The notes below the pieces were generated by a model. The model saw nothing but the letters and a program-made list of their open reading frames with translations, searched no databases and had not been told where the DNA came from. Shown here one piece after another: positions 41,251 through 49,015 of a stretch of DNA of 64,000 nucleotides (the first letter of the stretch is position 1; each line of letters opens with the position of its first letter). This DNA is from Chitinophagales bacterium. GTDB taxonomy: Bacteria; Bacteroidota; Bacteroidia; Chitinophagales; Chitinophagaceae. Location: NCBI GenBank assembly GCA_025353485.1, contig JANXQO010000035.1, positions 1-64,000 on the forward strand. Direction: 5' to 3'. Both the position numbers and the translations under genes were made by a program.

Positions 41251-41265
41251 CCAAAATCATACAAT

Positions 41266-41913
41266 ATGGCATCCGCTTCCTTTTTAAAATTTTTCCTTCC
41301 AAAGGATAAAGTCTTTTTTCAACTATTTGAAGGCGTTGCAGAAACCGTAATGCAAATGGGTAATAAATTAAAGGAAGTAGTAAAAGAACCCAGCTTTGAA
41401 TTGAGGGCTGTGTATATAAAAGAAATTGAAGACATGGAACATGTCAATGATGATTATACACACAGGATATTTACAGAGTTGGGCAGAAATTTTATTACCC
41501 CTTTTGACAGGGAAGATATCCACTCATTAGCATCGGCACTTGATGACGTATCAGACTACATTTATGCCACAGCAAAAAAAATAAATTTTTATAAAGTTGA
41601 TCCGAGTGATATCGGCATACAAAAATTAAGTGAGCTGATAAGCAGCGCCTGTGCCGAAGTGCAAAAGGCTGTATTAGAATTGCGTGATATGAAAAACTTA
41701 AGACGTATAACTGACTCCATGGTGCTTATCAACAGTATCGAAAACCAGGCAGACGATGTATTTGATATGAGTATTGAAAGACTGTTTGAAACAGAGCCGG
41801 ATGCAAAAGAAGTAATAAAGAAAAGAGAAATATACCAGGTAATGGAAATTGTAACTGACAAATGTGAGGATGCAGCGAATGTAATAGAATCAATCATTAT
41901 TAAATACGCTTAA
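41266..41913 (+). CDS. DUF47-family PhoU-like protein, Pit transport partner
   Basis: From ATG 41266 the product is 215 residues, a typical DUF47 length. It is all-helical with the family start FLPKDKVFFQLFEGVAETVMQM, IEDMEHVNDDYTHRIFTELGRNFITPFDREDIHSLASALDDVSDYI, and EIVTDKCEDAANVIESIIIKYA at the end. DUF47 proteins modulate the adjacent Pit phosphate transporter and resemble PhoU. The Pit gene follows 95 bases later. The longer open frame from 41185 adds 27 residues of no family character. Confidence 0.9.
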   Translation: MASASFLKFFLPKDKVFFQLFEGVAETVMQMGNKLKEVVKEPSFELRAVYIKEIEDMEHVNDDYTHRIFTELGRNFITPFDREDIHSLASALDDVSDYIYATAKKINFYKVDPSDIGIQKLSELISSACAEVQKAVLELRDMKNLRRITDSMVLINSIENQADDVFDMSIERLFETEPDAKEVIKKREIYQVMEIVTDKCEDAANVIESIIIKYA

Positions 41914-41920
41914 TCAATTT

Positions 41921-42004
41921 GATAATTTGCTGATTAGCCAATGTGCTGATTAAGCAATGAAACTTAAATAAATCAGCACAGCATATTATCACATCAGCAC
42001 ATTA
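41921..42004. repeat. Imperfect inverted repeat with iterated GTGCTGATT words
   Basis: The left part has TTGCTGATTAGC and GTGCTGATTAAGC; the right part has AATCAGCACAGC and CATCAGCACATT, the inverse words. It fills the spacer between the DUF47 and Pit genes, so any hairpin would form on the shared mRNA. Similar in design to the other spacer hairpins. Confidence 0.55.
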
Positions 42005-42008
42005 GAAT

Positions 42009-43211
42009 ATGACCTTTCTTATTATCGTTATCGCCCTTGCTTTAATTTTTGATTACATCAATGGTTTTCATGATGCTGCAAATTCTATAGCAACCATTGT
42101 TTCTACAAAAGTATTAACCCCTTTTCAGGCGGTTCTTTGGGCTGCTCTTTTTAATTTTGTAGCCTATTTTATTTTTAAAGATCACGGCGTTGCCAACAGC
42201 GTTGCCAAAACAGTTAAGGCAGAATATATAACACTGCAGGTTGTTTGTGCCGGGCTTATCGCATCTATTCTTTGGAATTTATTAACCTGGTGGTTTGGTA
42301 TTCCCTCATCCTCTTCACACACATTAATCGGGGGCTTTGCAGGTGCAGCTATTGCGCATGCCGGCATACATTCTGTAAACTGGAGCGATCCTGTTTTAAA
42401 AACTATCGGTTTTATTTTTATTGCGCCGCTGATAGGGATGATAATGGCTTACATTATTTCCTTATGGTTTTTAAACTCATTTAGAAAAGGCCCCATACCT
42501 AAAATAATTTCTACAATAGTTATCTTATTGGTTATTCTTTTTTTATATAAAACACTTGAATTTGATAAACAGGTGCTGGATGCAAAAACACATTACTCCA
42601 CCTATATTTGGCAGGTTATCTTTTATACTAAAAATTTTAAATGGGTATTGATGAGTATCATTCTTATAGCTATGGCCGTCTTTACTTTCTATTTAAATCA
42701 TTTAAATACAGCCAGAGCCAATCATTGGTTCAAGCGCCTCCAGCTTTTATCATCAGCAGCTTTTAGTATTGGCCATGGCGGCAACGATGCACAAAAAGTT
42801 ATGGGGATTATTATGGCCGCACTAATTTCTTATGATCCAAAACGCTACAGTCTGGATCACATGGTATTTTGGGTACCCATAGCCTGTTATTCTGCTATTG
42901 CATTGGGCACACTCACAGGTGGATGGAAGATTATAAAAACCATGGGAACCCGCATTACCAAAGTAACTCCTTTTGAAGGGGTTGCCGCAGAAACTGCAGG
43001 CGCAATAACTCTTTTTATAACCGAATCTTTAAAAATCCCTGTAAGTTCTACCCATACTATAGCAGGCTCTATTATTGGTGTGGGCGCCACTAAAAGGCTT
43101 TCGGCAGTAAGGTGGGGTATAACGGTTAACCTGCTGTGGGCATGGGTTTTAACTATTCCGGTAAGCGCAGGGCTTGCAGCATTAATTTATTTTATAGTAT
43201 TCCACCGGTAA
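42009..43211 (+). CDS. Pit-family inorganic phosphate transporter
   Basis: The 400-residue protein has about ten to eleven membrane helices and the paired Pit signatures: DYINGFHDAANSIATIVSTK near the start and the internal duplicate SIGHGGNDAQKVMGIIMAAL, plus GIPSSSSHTLIGGFAGAAI and IPVSSTHTIAGSIIGVGATK. It imports phosphate, probably with proton or metal coupling, across the inner membrane. It is downstream of its DUF47 partner and near the PhoB/R-like pair, which hints that phosphate regulates it. Confidence 0.93.
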   Translation: MTFLIIVIALALIFDYINGFHDAANSIATIVSTKVLTPFQAVLWAALFNFVAYFIFKDHGVANSVAKTVKAEYITLQVVCAGLIASILWNLLTWWFGIPSSSSHTLIGGFAGAAIAHAGIHSVNWSDPVLKTIGFIFIAPLIGMIMAYIISLWFLNSFRKGPIPKIISTIVILLVILFLYKTLEFDKQVLDAKTHYSTYIWQVIFYTKNFKWVLMSIILIAMAVFTFYLNHLNTARANHWFKRLQLLSSAAFSIGHGGNDAQKVMGIIMAALISYDPKRYSLDHMVFWVPIACYSAIALGTLTGGWKIIKTMGTRITKVTPFEGVAAETAGAITLFITESLKIPVSSTHTIAGSIIGVGATKRLSAVRWGITVNLLWAWVLTIPVSAGLAALIYFIVFHR

Positions 43212-43264
43212 TTTTTTTTTATTTCTTTATTTAGTGGTAAGCAATTTTTTTCTTTCTTTGCAGC

Positions 43265-44320
43265 ATGAAGAAGATTTTAGTTACAGGTGGTTGTGGTTAC
43301 ATTGGTGCACATACAATTGTAGATCTGATAGAAAATGGGTTTGATCCCATTTGTGTGGATAATAATTCCAGATCAACACCAGTATTATTAGAAGGGATAG
43401 AAAAAATCACAGGTAAAAAAATTAAGAATTACAAGGTTGATCTCTGCAGTTTTGATGAAACACATGCGGTTTTCCAGGAGAATCCTAATATTGAAGGGAT
43501 CATTCATTTTGCGGCTTACAAGTCAGTGGGAGAATCTGTACACAAACCTTTACTTTATTTTGAGAACAACATTCTTTCCCTAATAAATATTTTAAAATGT
43601 GTAAAGGAATTCCAGATTCCCTATTTTATTTTTTCTTCGTCATGCACTGTGTATGGCAGCCCGGATGAAATCCCGGTAACAGAAAGTACACCACCTAAGC
43701 CGGCTGAATCTCCCTATGGTTATACAAAACAAATGGGCGAACAAATTGTAAGCGAAACCACAAAAACAATTTTTGCACAAAGTATTTTATTAAGATATTT
43801 TAATCCTGTTGGCGCTCATCCTTCGGCGCTTATTGGTGAAATGCCATTGGGTAAACCGGAAAATCTTGTACCAGCCATTACGCAAACAGCCATTGGAAAA
43901 TTACCCCAAATGAAAGTGTATGGCGATGATTATCCTACACGGGATGGCTCATGTGTGCGGGATTACATACATGTTTGCGATATTGCTCATGCACATACTT
44001 TGGCATTGCAATATCTTATAGATCATGGAAACAAAAGCAGATGTGAAGTTTTTAATTTAGGTACAGGCAATGGTGTAACTGTTTTGGAAGCGATAAAAAC
44101 ATTTGAAAAAGTTAGTAGTGTAAAATTAAATTATGTAATAGGCCCAAGGCGTCAGGGCGATGTTGTAGCTGTATATGCAGAGAACAAATTGGCCAGAGAA
44201 AAATTAGGATGGGATATTAAATATTCATTAGAGGATATGATGTCTACGGCCTGGAAATGGGAACTTAAATTAAAGGAAGATGAAGCCATGCATAATAATC
44301 CAAATTTTCAGATGAATTAA
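43265..44320 (+). CDS. galE: UDP-glucose 4-epimerase
   Basis: The 351-residue protein is an extended short-chain dehydrogenase: glycine-rich NAD site GGCGYIGAH (residues 8-16), catalytic serines in SSSCTVYG (124-131) and YGYTK with Tyr151 and Lys155, then DYPTRDGSCVRDYIHVCDIAHAH and RRQGDVVAVYA, typical of GalE. It interconverts UDP-glucose and UDP-galactose (possibly the N-acetyl forms) for glycan synthesis. A near -7 core (TTTCTTTG, 43253-43260) lies four bases before the ATG. It has no adjacent galactose genes. Confidence 0.92.
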   Translation: MKKILVTGGCGYIGAHTIVDLIENGFDPICVDNNSRSTPVLLEGIEKITGKKIKNYKVDLCSFDETHAVFQENPNIEGIIHFAAYKSVGESVHKPLLYFENNILSLINILKCVKEFQIPYFIFSSSCTVYGSPDEIPVTESTPPKPAESPYGYTKQMGEQIVSETTKTIFAQSILLRYFNPVGAHPSALIGEMPLGKPENLVPAITQTAIGKLPQMKVYGDDYPTRDGSCVRDYIHVCDIAHAHTLALQYLIDHGNKSRCEVFNLGTGNGVTVLEAIKTFEKVSSVKLNYVIGPRRQGDVVAVYAENKLAREKLGWDIKYSLEDMMSTAWKWELKLKEDEAMHNNPNFQMN

Positions 44321-44413
44321 CCCGTTTTTTATTATATTGCACCATCCTTTTGAAAATCTCCAAATTCTAACTTCGGTATCCCCCTGTTTTTTTTAAATTA
44401 ATCAGAATTAGAA

Positions 44414-45190
44414 ATGAATTCTATTTTTAAGAGGATCACTTATCTGACCCTATTATTCCTGTTATTTTTAATAAATCAATCCTGTAATAAAAATGATATT
44501 ATACCAGGTGGAAATACAACAGAAAATACAAGAGGAGGAATAGCACTTACTTTTGATGATAATTATATTGACAATTGGTATCCGTATATTGATCTGTTTG
44601 ATTCGCTGGGTGTAAAGGCTACTTTTTATATATCAAATTACAATAAGCTTAACGCTGCTCAAAAAAACAAGCTTCAAAAAATAAAGGATCATGGGCATGA
44701 AATTGCTTTCCATTCAACCAATCATGTAAATTTTCTAAAATGTGTTGACAGTACTAATGTTGACAGGTTGATGAAAGAAGAAATTACGCATGGGTTACAT
44801 TTATTGAATAAAGACGGTTTCTATCCAACAACATTCGCTTATCCCTATGGAAAGCATAATGATATTCTTGACAAATTATTATTAAAGCACTTTAAAAGTC
44901 TAAGGGCTTTAAATGGCACACAGGATCTGTCAAGAAGCCTGGTGTCTCTAAAAAATAATAAATTACTATTTGGCTTAGGAATAGATGAAACAAGCAATCG
45001 GAATTTAAGCAAAATCGAAGGCCTGCTCTATCTTGCCCAGCAAACAAATCGCTGTGCTGTACTGCTTGTTCATAATATTGAGCGCCAGGATATGAAAATG
45101 CAAATACCACTTTGGAAATTAAAAGAGATACTGCTGAGGGCAAAATCACTTAACCTGAAATTTTATACCATTTCAGAAATTTCAAAATAA
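44414..45190 (+). CDS. Polysaccharide deacetylase (NodB-type) lipoprotein
   Basis: The 258-residue product has a lipoprotein signal (NQSC, Cys24) and a NodB domain: LTFDDNY with Asp48 and Asp49, HEIAFHSTNH with metal ligands His100 and His104, and FAYPYGKHN as the third motif. Members remove N- or O-acetyl groups from chitin, peptidoglycan or exopolysaccharide. As a lipoprotein it would act in the periplasm or at the cell surface; the substrate is unknown. It follows galE by 93 bases on the same strand. Confidence 0.87.
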   Translation: MNSIFKRITYLTLLFLLFLINQSCNKNDIIPGGNTTENTRGGIALTFDDNYIDNWYPYIDLFDSLGVKATFYISNYNKLNAAQKNKLQKIKDHGHEIAFHSTNHVNFLKCVDSTNVDRLMKEEITHGLHLLNKDGFYPTTFAYPYGKHNDILDKLLLKHFKSLRALNGTQDLSRSLVSLKNNKLLFGLGIDETSNRNLSKIEGLLYLAQQTNRCAVLLVHNIERQDMKMQIPLWKLKEILLRAKSLNLKFYTISEISK

Positions 45191-45245
45191 AAGTTTTTAT
45201 TTTTAAGCGCTAAGCTTTAGTATTTTGCAGCATAAATAAATAGCT

Positions 45246-46208
45246 ATGCTAAAAGATATACAGCCTGTAAACGAAAAAGAAACAAGGGAAGGTTTTGGAG
45301 AAGGAATTTATGAACTTGGTAAAAGCAACGAAAATGTTGTAGTTCTTACTGCTGATCTTGGAGGCTCATTAAAACTAAAACCATTTATAAAAGATTTTCC
45401 TGAAAGATTTTTTCAGTGTGGTATTGCTGAAGCAAATATGATCGGCATTGCAGCCGGTCTTACTATTGGCGGAAAAATTCCTTATACAACAACATTTGCC
45501 AATTTTTCTACAGGCCGTGTTTACGACCAGATCCGTCAATCAGTAGCTTATAGTAATAAAAATGTGAAGATATGTGCCTCTCATGCTGGCTTAACCCTGG
45601 GTGAAGACGGCGCTACACACCAGATATTAGAAGATATAGGTTTGATGAAAATGTTGCCGGGAATGACAGTTATCGTTCCCTGCGATTTCAACCAAACAAA
45701 GGCCGCTACTATTGCCATTGCAGATTATAAAGGCCCTGTATATTTAAGATTTGGACGCCCTAAATGGCCCAATTTTACAAAGGGAGAAGATTTTACAATT
45801 GGCAAAGCCCAGGTACTAAGCGATGGAAATGATGTGAGTATTTTTGCATGTGGACACTTAGTATGGAAAGCCATTGAAGCGGGTAAAATTCTGGAAGAAA
45901 AAGGAATAAGTGTAGAGATAATAAACATCCATACCATAAAACCATTGGACACGGATGCAATACTTAAATCTATCAAAAAAACAAGGTGTGCAGTTACTGC
46001 AGAAGAACATAATATTATTGGTGGATTAGGAGACAGCATTGCCCAGACTGCAGCTAAGAATTTTCCTGTTCCAATTGAATATGTCGGCACCAAAGATACC
46101 TTTGGTGAAAGTGGAAAACCCCTTGATCTTTTAAAAAAATATGGATTAGATACGCCTGATATTGTTGCCGCTGTAGAAAGAGTAATGGCTAAAAAAGTTT
46201 CTGCGTAA
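45246..46208 (+). CDS. Transketolase, C-terminal (pyrimidine-binding) subunit
   Basis: The 320-residue protein matches the second part of transketolases: VVLTADLGGSLK, FFQCGIAEANMIGIAAGLTIGG with the TPP-activating glutamate, YTTTFANFSTGRVYDQIRQSVAY, SHAGLTLGEDGATHQ, then the C-terminal domain with VSIFACGHLVWKAIEA and CAVTAEEHNIIGGLG. It lacks the N-terminal TPP-diphosphate-binding domain, which is encoded at 3408-4241 on the opposite strand. The two subunits are expected to assemble into one active enzyme. Confidence 0.92.
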   Translation: MLKDIQPVNEKETREGFGEGIYELGKSNENVVVLTADLGGSLKLKPFIKDFPERFFQCGIAEANMIGIAAGLTIGGKIPYTTTFANFSTGRVYDQIRQSVAYSNKNVKICASHAGLTLGEDGATHQILEDIGLMKMLPGMTVIVPCDFNQTKAATIAIADYKGPVYLRFGRPKWPNFTKGEDFTIGKAQVLSDGNDVSIFACGHLVWKAIEAGKILEEKGISVEIINIHTIKPLDTDAILKSIKKTRCAVTAEEHNIIGGLGDSIAQTAAKNFPVPIEYVGTKDTFGESGKPLDLLKKYGLDTPDIVAAVERVMAKKVSA

Positions 46209-46355
46209 AATATTTTATAATTTTTTGTCTGGTTTATTATGTTTTAGCCTAACTGTAATATGCAGAAGAGATTTTTAAAACCTCCACCATCCTGTAAAAG
46301 TTAATTATTCCATTAAACTTATTGTTTTAAACCCAATCTTACCAAATGGTTTTTT

Positions 46356-46363
46356 TATTTTTG
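46356..46363 (+). promoter_or_regulatory. -7 promoter core TATTTTTG upstream of the sigma-factor operon
   Basis: TATTTTTG fits TAnnTTTG and ends 21 bases before the ATG at 46385. The in-frame TTG at 46379 is a less likely start. Confidence 0.55.
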
Positions 46364-46384
46364 CAGCTGAAATAATTTTTGCCT

Positions 46385-46936
46385 ATGCCTGTACATCCGG
46401 ATGATAAGGAACTTTTACACAGGTTTAAAAATGCTGATACTAAAGAGTCTGCCTTTACAGCAATTTTAAAAAAATACCAGGAAAAATTATATTGGCATAT
46501 ACGCAGGATGGTTATAGACCATGATGATGCCAATGATGTGTTACAAAACATGTTTATTAAAGTATGGAAAGGGTTGGAAAATTTTAGAGAAGATAGCCAG
46601 TTATATACCTGGCTTTATCGTATAGCAACCAATGAATGCCTTACGTTTTTAGAACAGCAGAAAAAAAGAAGCTCAGTTTCATTAAGTGGCATTGAAAACG
46701 GATTGGAAAATAAACTTAAAGCGGATACTAATTTTGATGCAAACCGGTTGGAATGGAAACTGCAGTTGGGCATTCAGCAATTGCCCGAAAAGCAAAGAAT
46801 TGTTTTTAACTTAAGATATTATGATGAGATGCCTTATGAAGAAATGAGCAGGGTGTTGGAAACCAGTGAGGGGGCATTAAAAGCAAGCTACCACCATGCT
46901 GCAAAAAAAATTGAAGAATTTATATTAAATGGCTAA
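46385..46936 (+). CDS. ECF-type sigma-70 factor
   Basis: From ATG 46385 the product is 183 residues. Region 2 contains YQEKLYWHIRRMVIDHDDANDVLQNMFIKVWKGL and SQLYTWLYRIATNECLTFL; region 4 contains LPEKQRIVFNLRYYDEMPYEEMSRVL and SEGALKASYHHAAKKI. No region 3, as in ECF factors. Two genes follow in the same direction whose products look like an anti-sigma factor and a periplasmic sensor, so the operon probably handles an envelope signal. Confidence 0.93.
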   Translation: MPVHPDDKELLHRFKNADTKESAFTAILKKYQEKLYWHIRRMVIDHDDANDVLQNMFIKVWKGLENFREDSQLYTWLYRIATNECLTFLEQQKKRSSVSLSGIENGLENKLKADTNFDANRLEWKLQLGIQQLPEKQRIVFNLRYYDEMPYEEMSRVLETSEGALKASYHHAAKKIEEFILNG

Positions 46937-46976
46937 ACTGTTTAAACTATTGAGTAATATTTATGTCTATTAACTG

Positions 46977-47735
46977 ATGAAATCCTCAAAAGAAATATTT
47001 GACGAACTGAATAACATCAGTTCATTATTGGCAGGGATTGAGAAAAAAAATATTTTTTCTGTTCCTGAAGGATATTTCAATCTGCTTGCAATTGATATTC
47101 TAAAAAAGACAAATGCCAACTCTTTTAAACCCGATAAATTAACCGTACCTGAAGGATATTTCGAAAATTTAAGTTCATCAGTATTAAAAAAAATAAGATC
47201 GCTGAACGATAATCCTGAACAGGAATTAAGGGCATTGTCACCAATGCTTTATTCAATTCAAAATGAAAATATTTTTGAAGTCCCGTCCGGTTATTTCAGA
47301 AATTTACAAAATGATATTCTAGATAAAATAATCACTAAACCTGAAACTAAAGTAGTTCAATTAAAGAAAAGAGATTCTGTATGGAAATATGCAGCAGCAG
47401 CTGTAGTAACAGGGATTATAGGCTTAAGTTCATTAACGATCTTTAATACATCACGTCAATCACCGGTTAGCAAGGCTACTGAATTATTTGTATCATCCTC
47501 TGCTCAAACAGCATCTCAATTTAAAAACGAGCAAGAGATAAATACAGCGATAGCTAAGTTATCAGATGAGGAGATCATTAAATATCTTGAAAGCACCGGT
47601 ACTGAAGTTGACAATGAAGTATTAGCTACCAGTATTGACGAAAATGAACTTCCTGCTACCAAAGATTATCTGCTTGATGAAAAAACATTAGACTTATATT
47701 TAGATAAAATAGATCAGAAGGGTTCTCAAAACTAA
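46977..47735 (+). CDS. Putative anti-sigma factor with three VPxGYF repeats and one membrane helix
   Basis: The 252-residue protein repeats a unit three times in its first 120 residues: FSVPEGYFNLLAIDILKK, LTVPEGYFENLSSSVLKK and FEVPSGYFRNLQNDILDK, about 30-60 residues apart. One membrane helix (about residues 137-155) separates this cytoplasmic part from a periplasmic tail with acidic LSDEEIIKYLESTGTE. The layout (cytoplasmic sigma-binding part, one helix, periplasmic part) fits an anti-sigma factor, but there is no classical zinc ZAS motif. Position directly after the ECF gene supports the call. Confidence 0.65.
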   Translation: MKSSKEIFDELNNISSLLAGIEKKNIFSVPEGYFNLLAIDILKKTNANSFKPDKLTVPEGYFENLSSSVLKKIRSLNDNPEQELRALSPMLYSIQNENIFEVPSGYFRNLQNDILDKIITKPETKVVQLKKRDSVWKYAAAAVVTGIIGLSSLTIFNTSRQSPVSKATELFVSSSAQTASQFKNEQEINTAIAKLSDEEIIKYLESTGTEVDNEVLATSIDENELPATKDYLLDEKTLDLYLDKIDQKGSQN

Positions 47736-47741
47736 ATGTAA

Positions 47742-48152
47742 ATGAAAAAAATATTATTTATAGCGATTATTTTTTTAGGAAGCTTTTCCATAGTTAATGC
47801 ACAGGATGATGCTAATAAAGCTGAAAGGATCCAGGCTTTGAAAATAGCTTTTATTACAAAAAAACTTGACCTAACAGCAGATGAGGCACAAAGGTTTTGG
47901 CCTGTTTATAACCGGTATGAAAATGATATTAAAGAGGCAGTTGGAGAAAATAAAAACGGCGATGTGATTGATAATGAGGAAAAAGTTTTAAATATAAAAA
48001 AAAGATACAGACCTGAATTTATAAAGGTTGTCGGTCAGCCAAAAGCGAACAATCTTTTTAATTCAGAAAGAGAATTCAGGGGCGTTTTAATGCGTAACCT
48101 CCAAAACCGACAGGCTCAGCCAAAGCCAATGAGACTCCGCAGGCAGAAGTAA
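47742..48152 (+). CDS. Spy/CpxP-like periplasmic helical protein (sigma-operon sensor candidate)
   Basis: The 136-residue product has a signal peptide (SIVNAQ end) and helical core with ERIQALKIAFITKKLDLTADEAQRFWPVYNRYENDI, a motif seen in Bacteroidota proteins resembling Spy/CpxP and in those annotated as sensors of ECF sigma factors. The C-terminus is basic. It starts six bases after the putative anti-sigma gene, so the three genes probably form one operon and this protein may sense misfolding or metal stress in the periplasm. Confidence 0.72.
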   Translation: MKKILFIAIIFLGSFSIVNAQDDANKAERIQALKIAFITKKLDLTADEAQRFWPVYNRYENDIKEAVGENKNGDVIDNEEKVLNIKKRYRPEFIKVVGQPKANNLFNSEREFRGVLMRNLQNRQAQPKPMRLRRQK

Positions 48153-48180
48153 TGCCTTTTTAAATTTTTTTTTATAAAAC

Positions 48181-48210
48181 TTGTATTCTATAAAAATTCT
48201 CCTATTTTTG
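48181..48210 (+). promoter_or_regulatory. Near-ideal Bacteroidota promoter: TTG, 19-base spacer, TATTTTTG
   Basis: TTG at 48181-48183 and TATTTTTG at 48203-48210 are separated by 19 bases, the consensus spacing. It lies between the end of the sigma operon and a strong terminator 29 bases further on, with no gene in the plus direction after it. Confidence 0.6.
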
Positions 48211-48216
48211 TTATTA

Positions 48217-48269
48217 GGTGTTTTTCATAGGTTAGCAACGGCCGGCCCTTTTTAGGGCAGGCCTTTTTT
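48217..48269 (+). ncRNA. Candidate small RNA of about 50 bases
   Basis: Transcription from the promoter at 48181-48210 would start near 48217 and stop at the terminator ending at 48269. The transcript would have a short single-stranded head and end in a GC-rich hairpin with a U-tract, a common sRNA form. No start codon occurs in it. The region could also simply be the sigma operon's 3' end. Expression evidence is needed. Confidence 0.3.
48240..48269 (+). terminator. Strong Rho-independent terminator
   Basis: GGCCGGCCCT (48240-48249) and AGGGCAGGCC (48254-48263) pair in nine of ten positions over a TTTT loop, followed by six Ts. It ends the sigma operon or the candidate small RNA, and stands four bases before the stop of the convergent MBL gene. 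Confidence 0.9.
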
Positions 48270-48273
48270 ATTT

Positions 48274-49011
48274 TTAATACTTAAAAACAGGTGTTTTAAT
48301 GTCGTGATAAAATAAAAAAATCCATTTTTCACGTTCCCCCTGCTCTCTCCATTGTTGCCTTAATTCCATTGATCTCTTTCCATCATAATCATATTTTGCT
48401 ATAAACTTATTCTTCATTTGCTGTAATTGAGGCGCTACATCCCCTCCAAAAAAAATAATTTCCTTATTTTCTTCAATCCAAAAAACCTGGTGATACGGGC
48501 TGTGAGCTCCGGTAACTTCGTATTTAATATACTCATTTATTATACGATTGCCTTCAATAAATTTTACCTGAGTTGAATTTTTAAGCAATTCAAAATCTTC
48601 GATCATGTATGATGATTTTGAATTCTCAAAAGCAAACTCAAACTCTTGCTTGTTTATATAATAAGTTGCATTGGCAAAACTTAAAACTCGCTTTCCATTT
48701 TGTTGATGGCTTATTCCACCTGAATGATCTTTATGTAAATGTGTAAGCAAAACTTTTGTTACCTCTAATGGGCCAATACCATTATTCAATAAATTTTGAT
48801 GTATTTGTAAAACCCCTGTTGCATTTGTAAACCCTAAGCCGGTATCTAACAATAAAATATCTTTTGAGGTAACAATTACAAAAGGTTGAATTTCTACTAA
48901 AAGACTTCCAACATTTCTTTCCTGTAATTTATCTTTTTGCAGATCAAATGGAATAAATTGCTTTGTTTTATCTACAGTAAAAGCACCTTCGCTTAGGGAT
49001 ATAATTTTCAT
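48274..49011 (-). CDS. Metallo-beta-lactamase-fold hydrolase
   Basis: The 245-residue protein has the MBL metal motif THLHKDHSGG (His91, His93, Asp95, His96), the start DILLLDTGLG, a later histidine in GAHSPYHQVFWI and aspartate in FFGGDVAPQ. The variant with HLHxDH and a long final segment is that of lactonase-like or quorum-quenching-type and other small-molecule hydrolases. The substrate is unknown. Its start lies four bases after the ctaA stop, so it is likely co-transcribed with ctaA. Confidence 0.87.
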   Translation of the reverse strand: MKIISLSEGAFTVDKTKQFIPFDLQKDKLQERNVGSLLVEIQPFVIVTSKDILLLDTGLGFTNATGVLQIHQNLLNNGIGPLEVTKVLLTHLHKDHSGGISHQQNGKRVLSFANATYYINKQEFEFAFENSKSSYMIEDFELLKNSTQVKFIEGNRIINEYIKYEVTGAHSPYHQVFWIEENKEIIFFGGDVAPQLQQMKNKFIAKYDYDGKRSMELRQQWREQGEREKWIFLFYHDIKTPVFKY

Positions 49012-49015
49012 GGGA

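Noticed and set aside
41185-41265. N-terminal extension of the DUF47 protein
   Set aside because: A -7 promoter core lies inside it and the family starts at ATG 41266.
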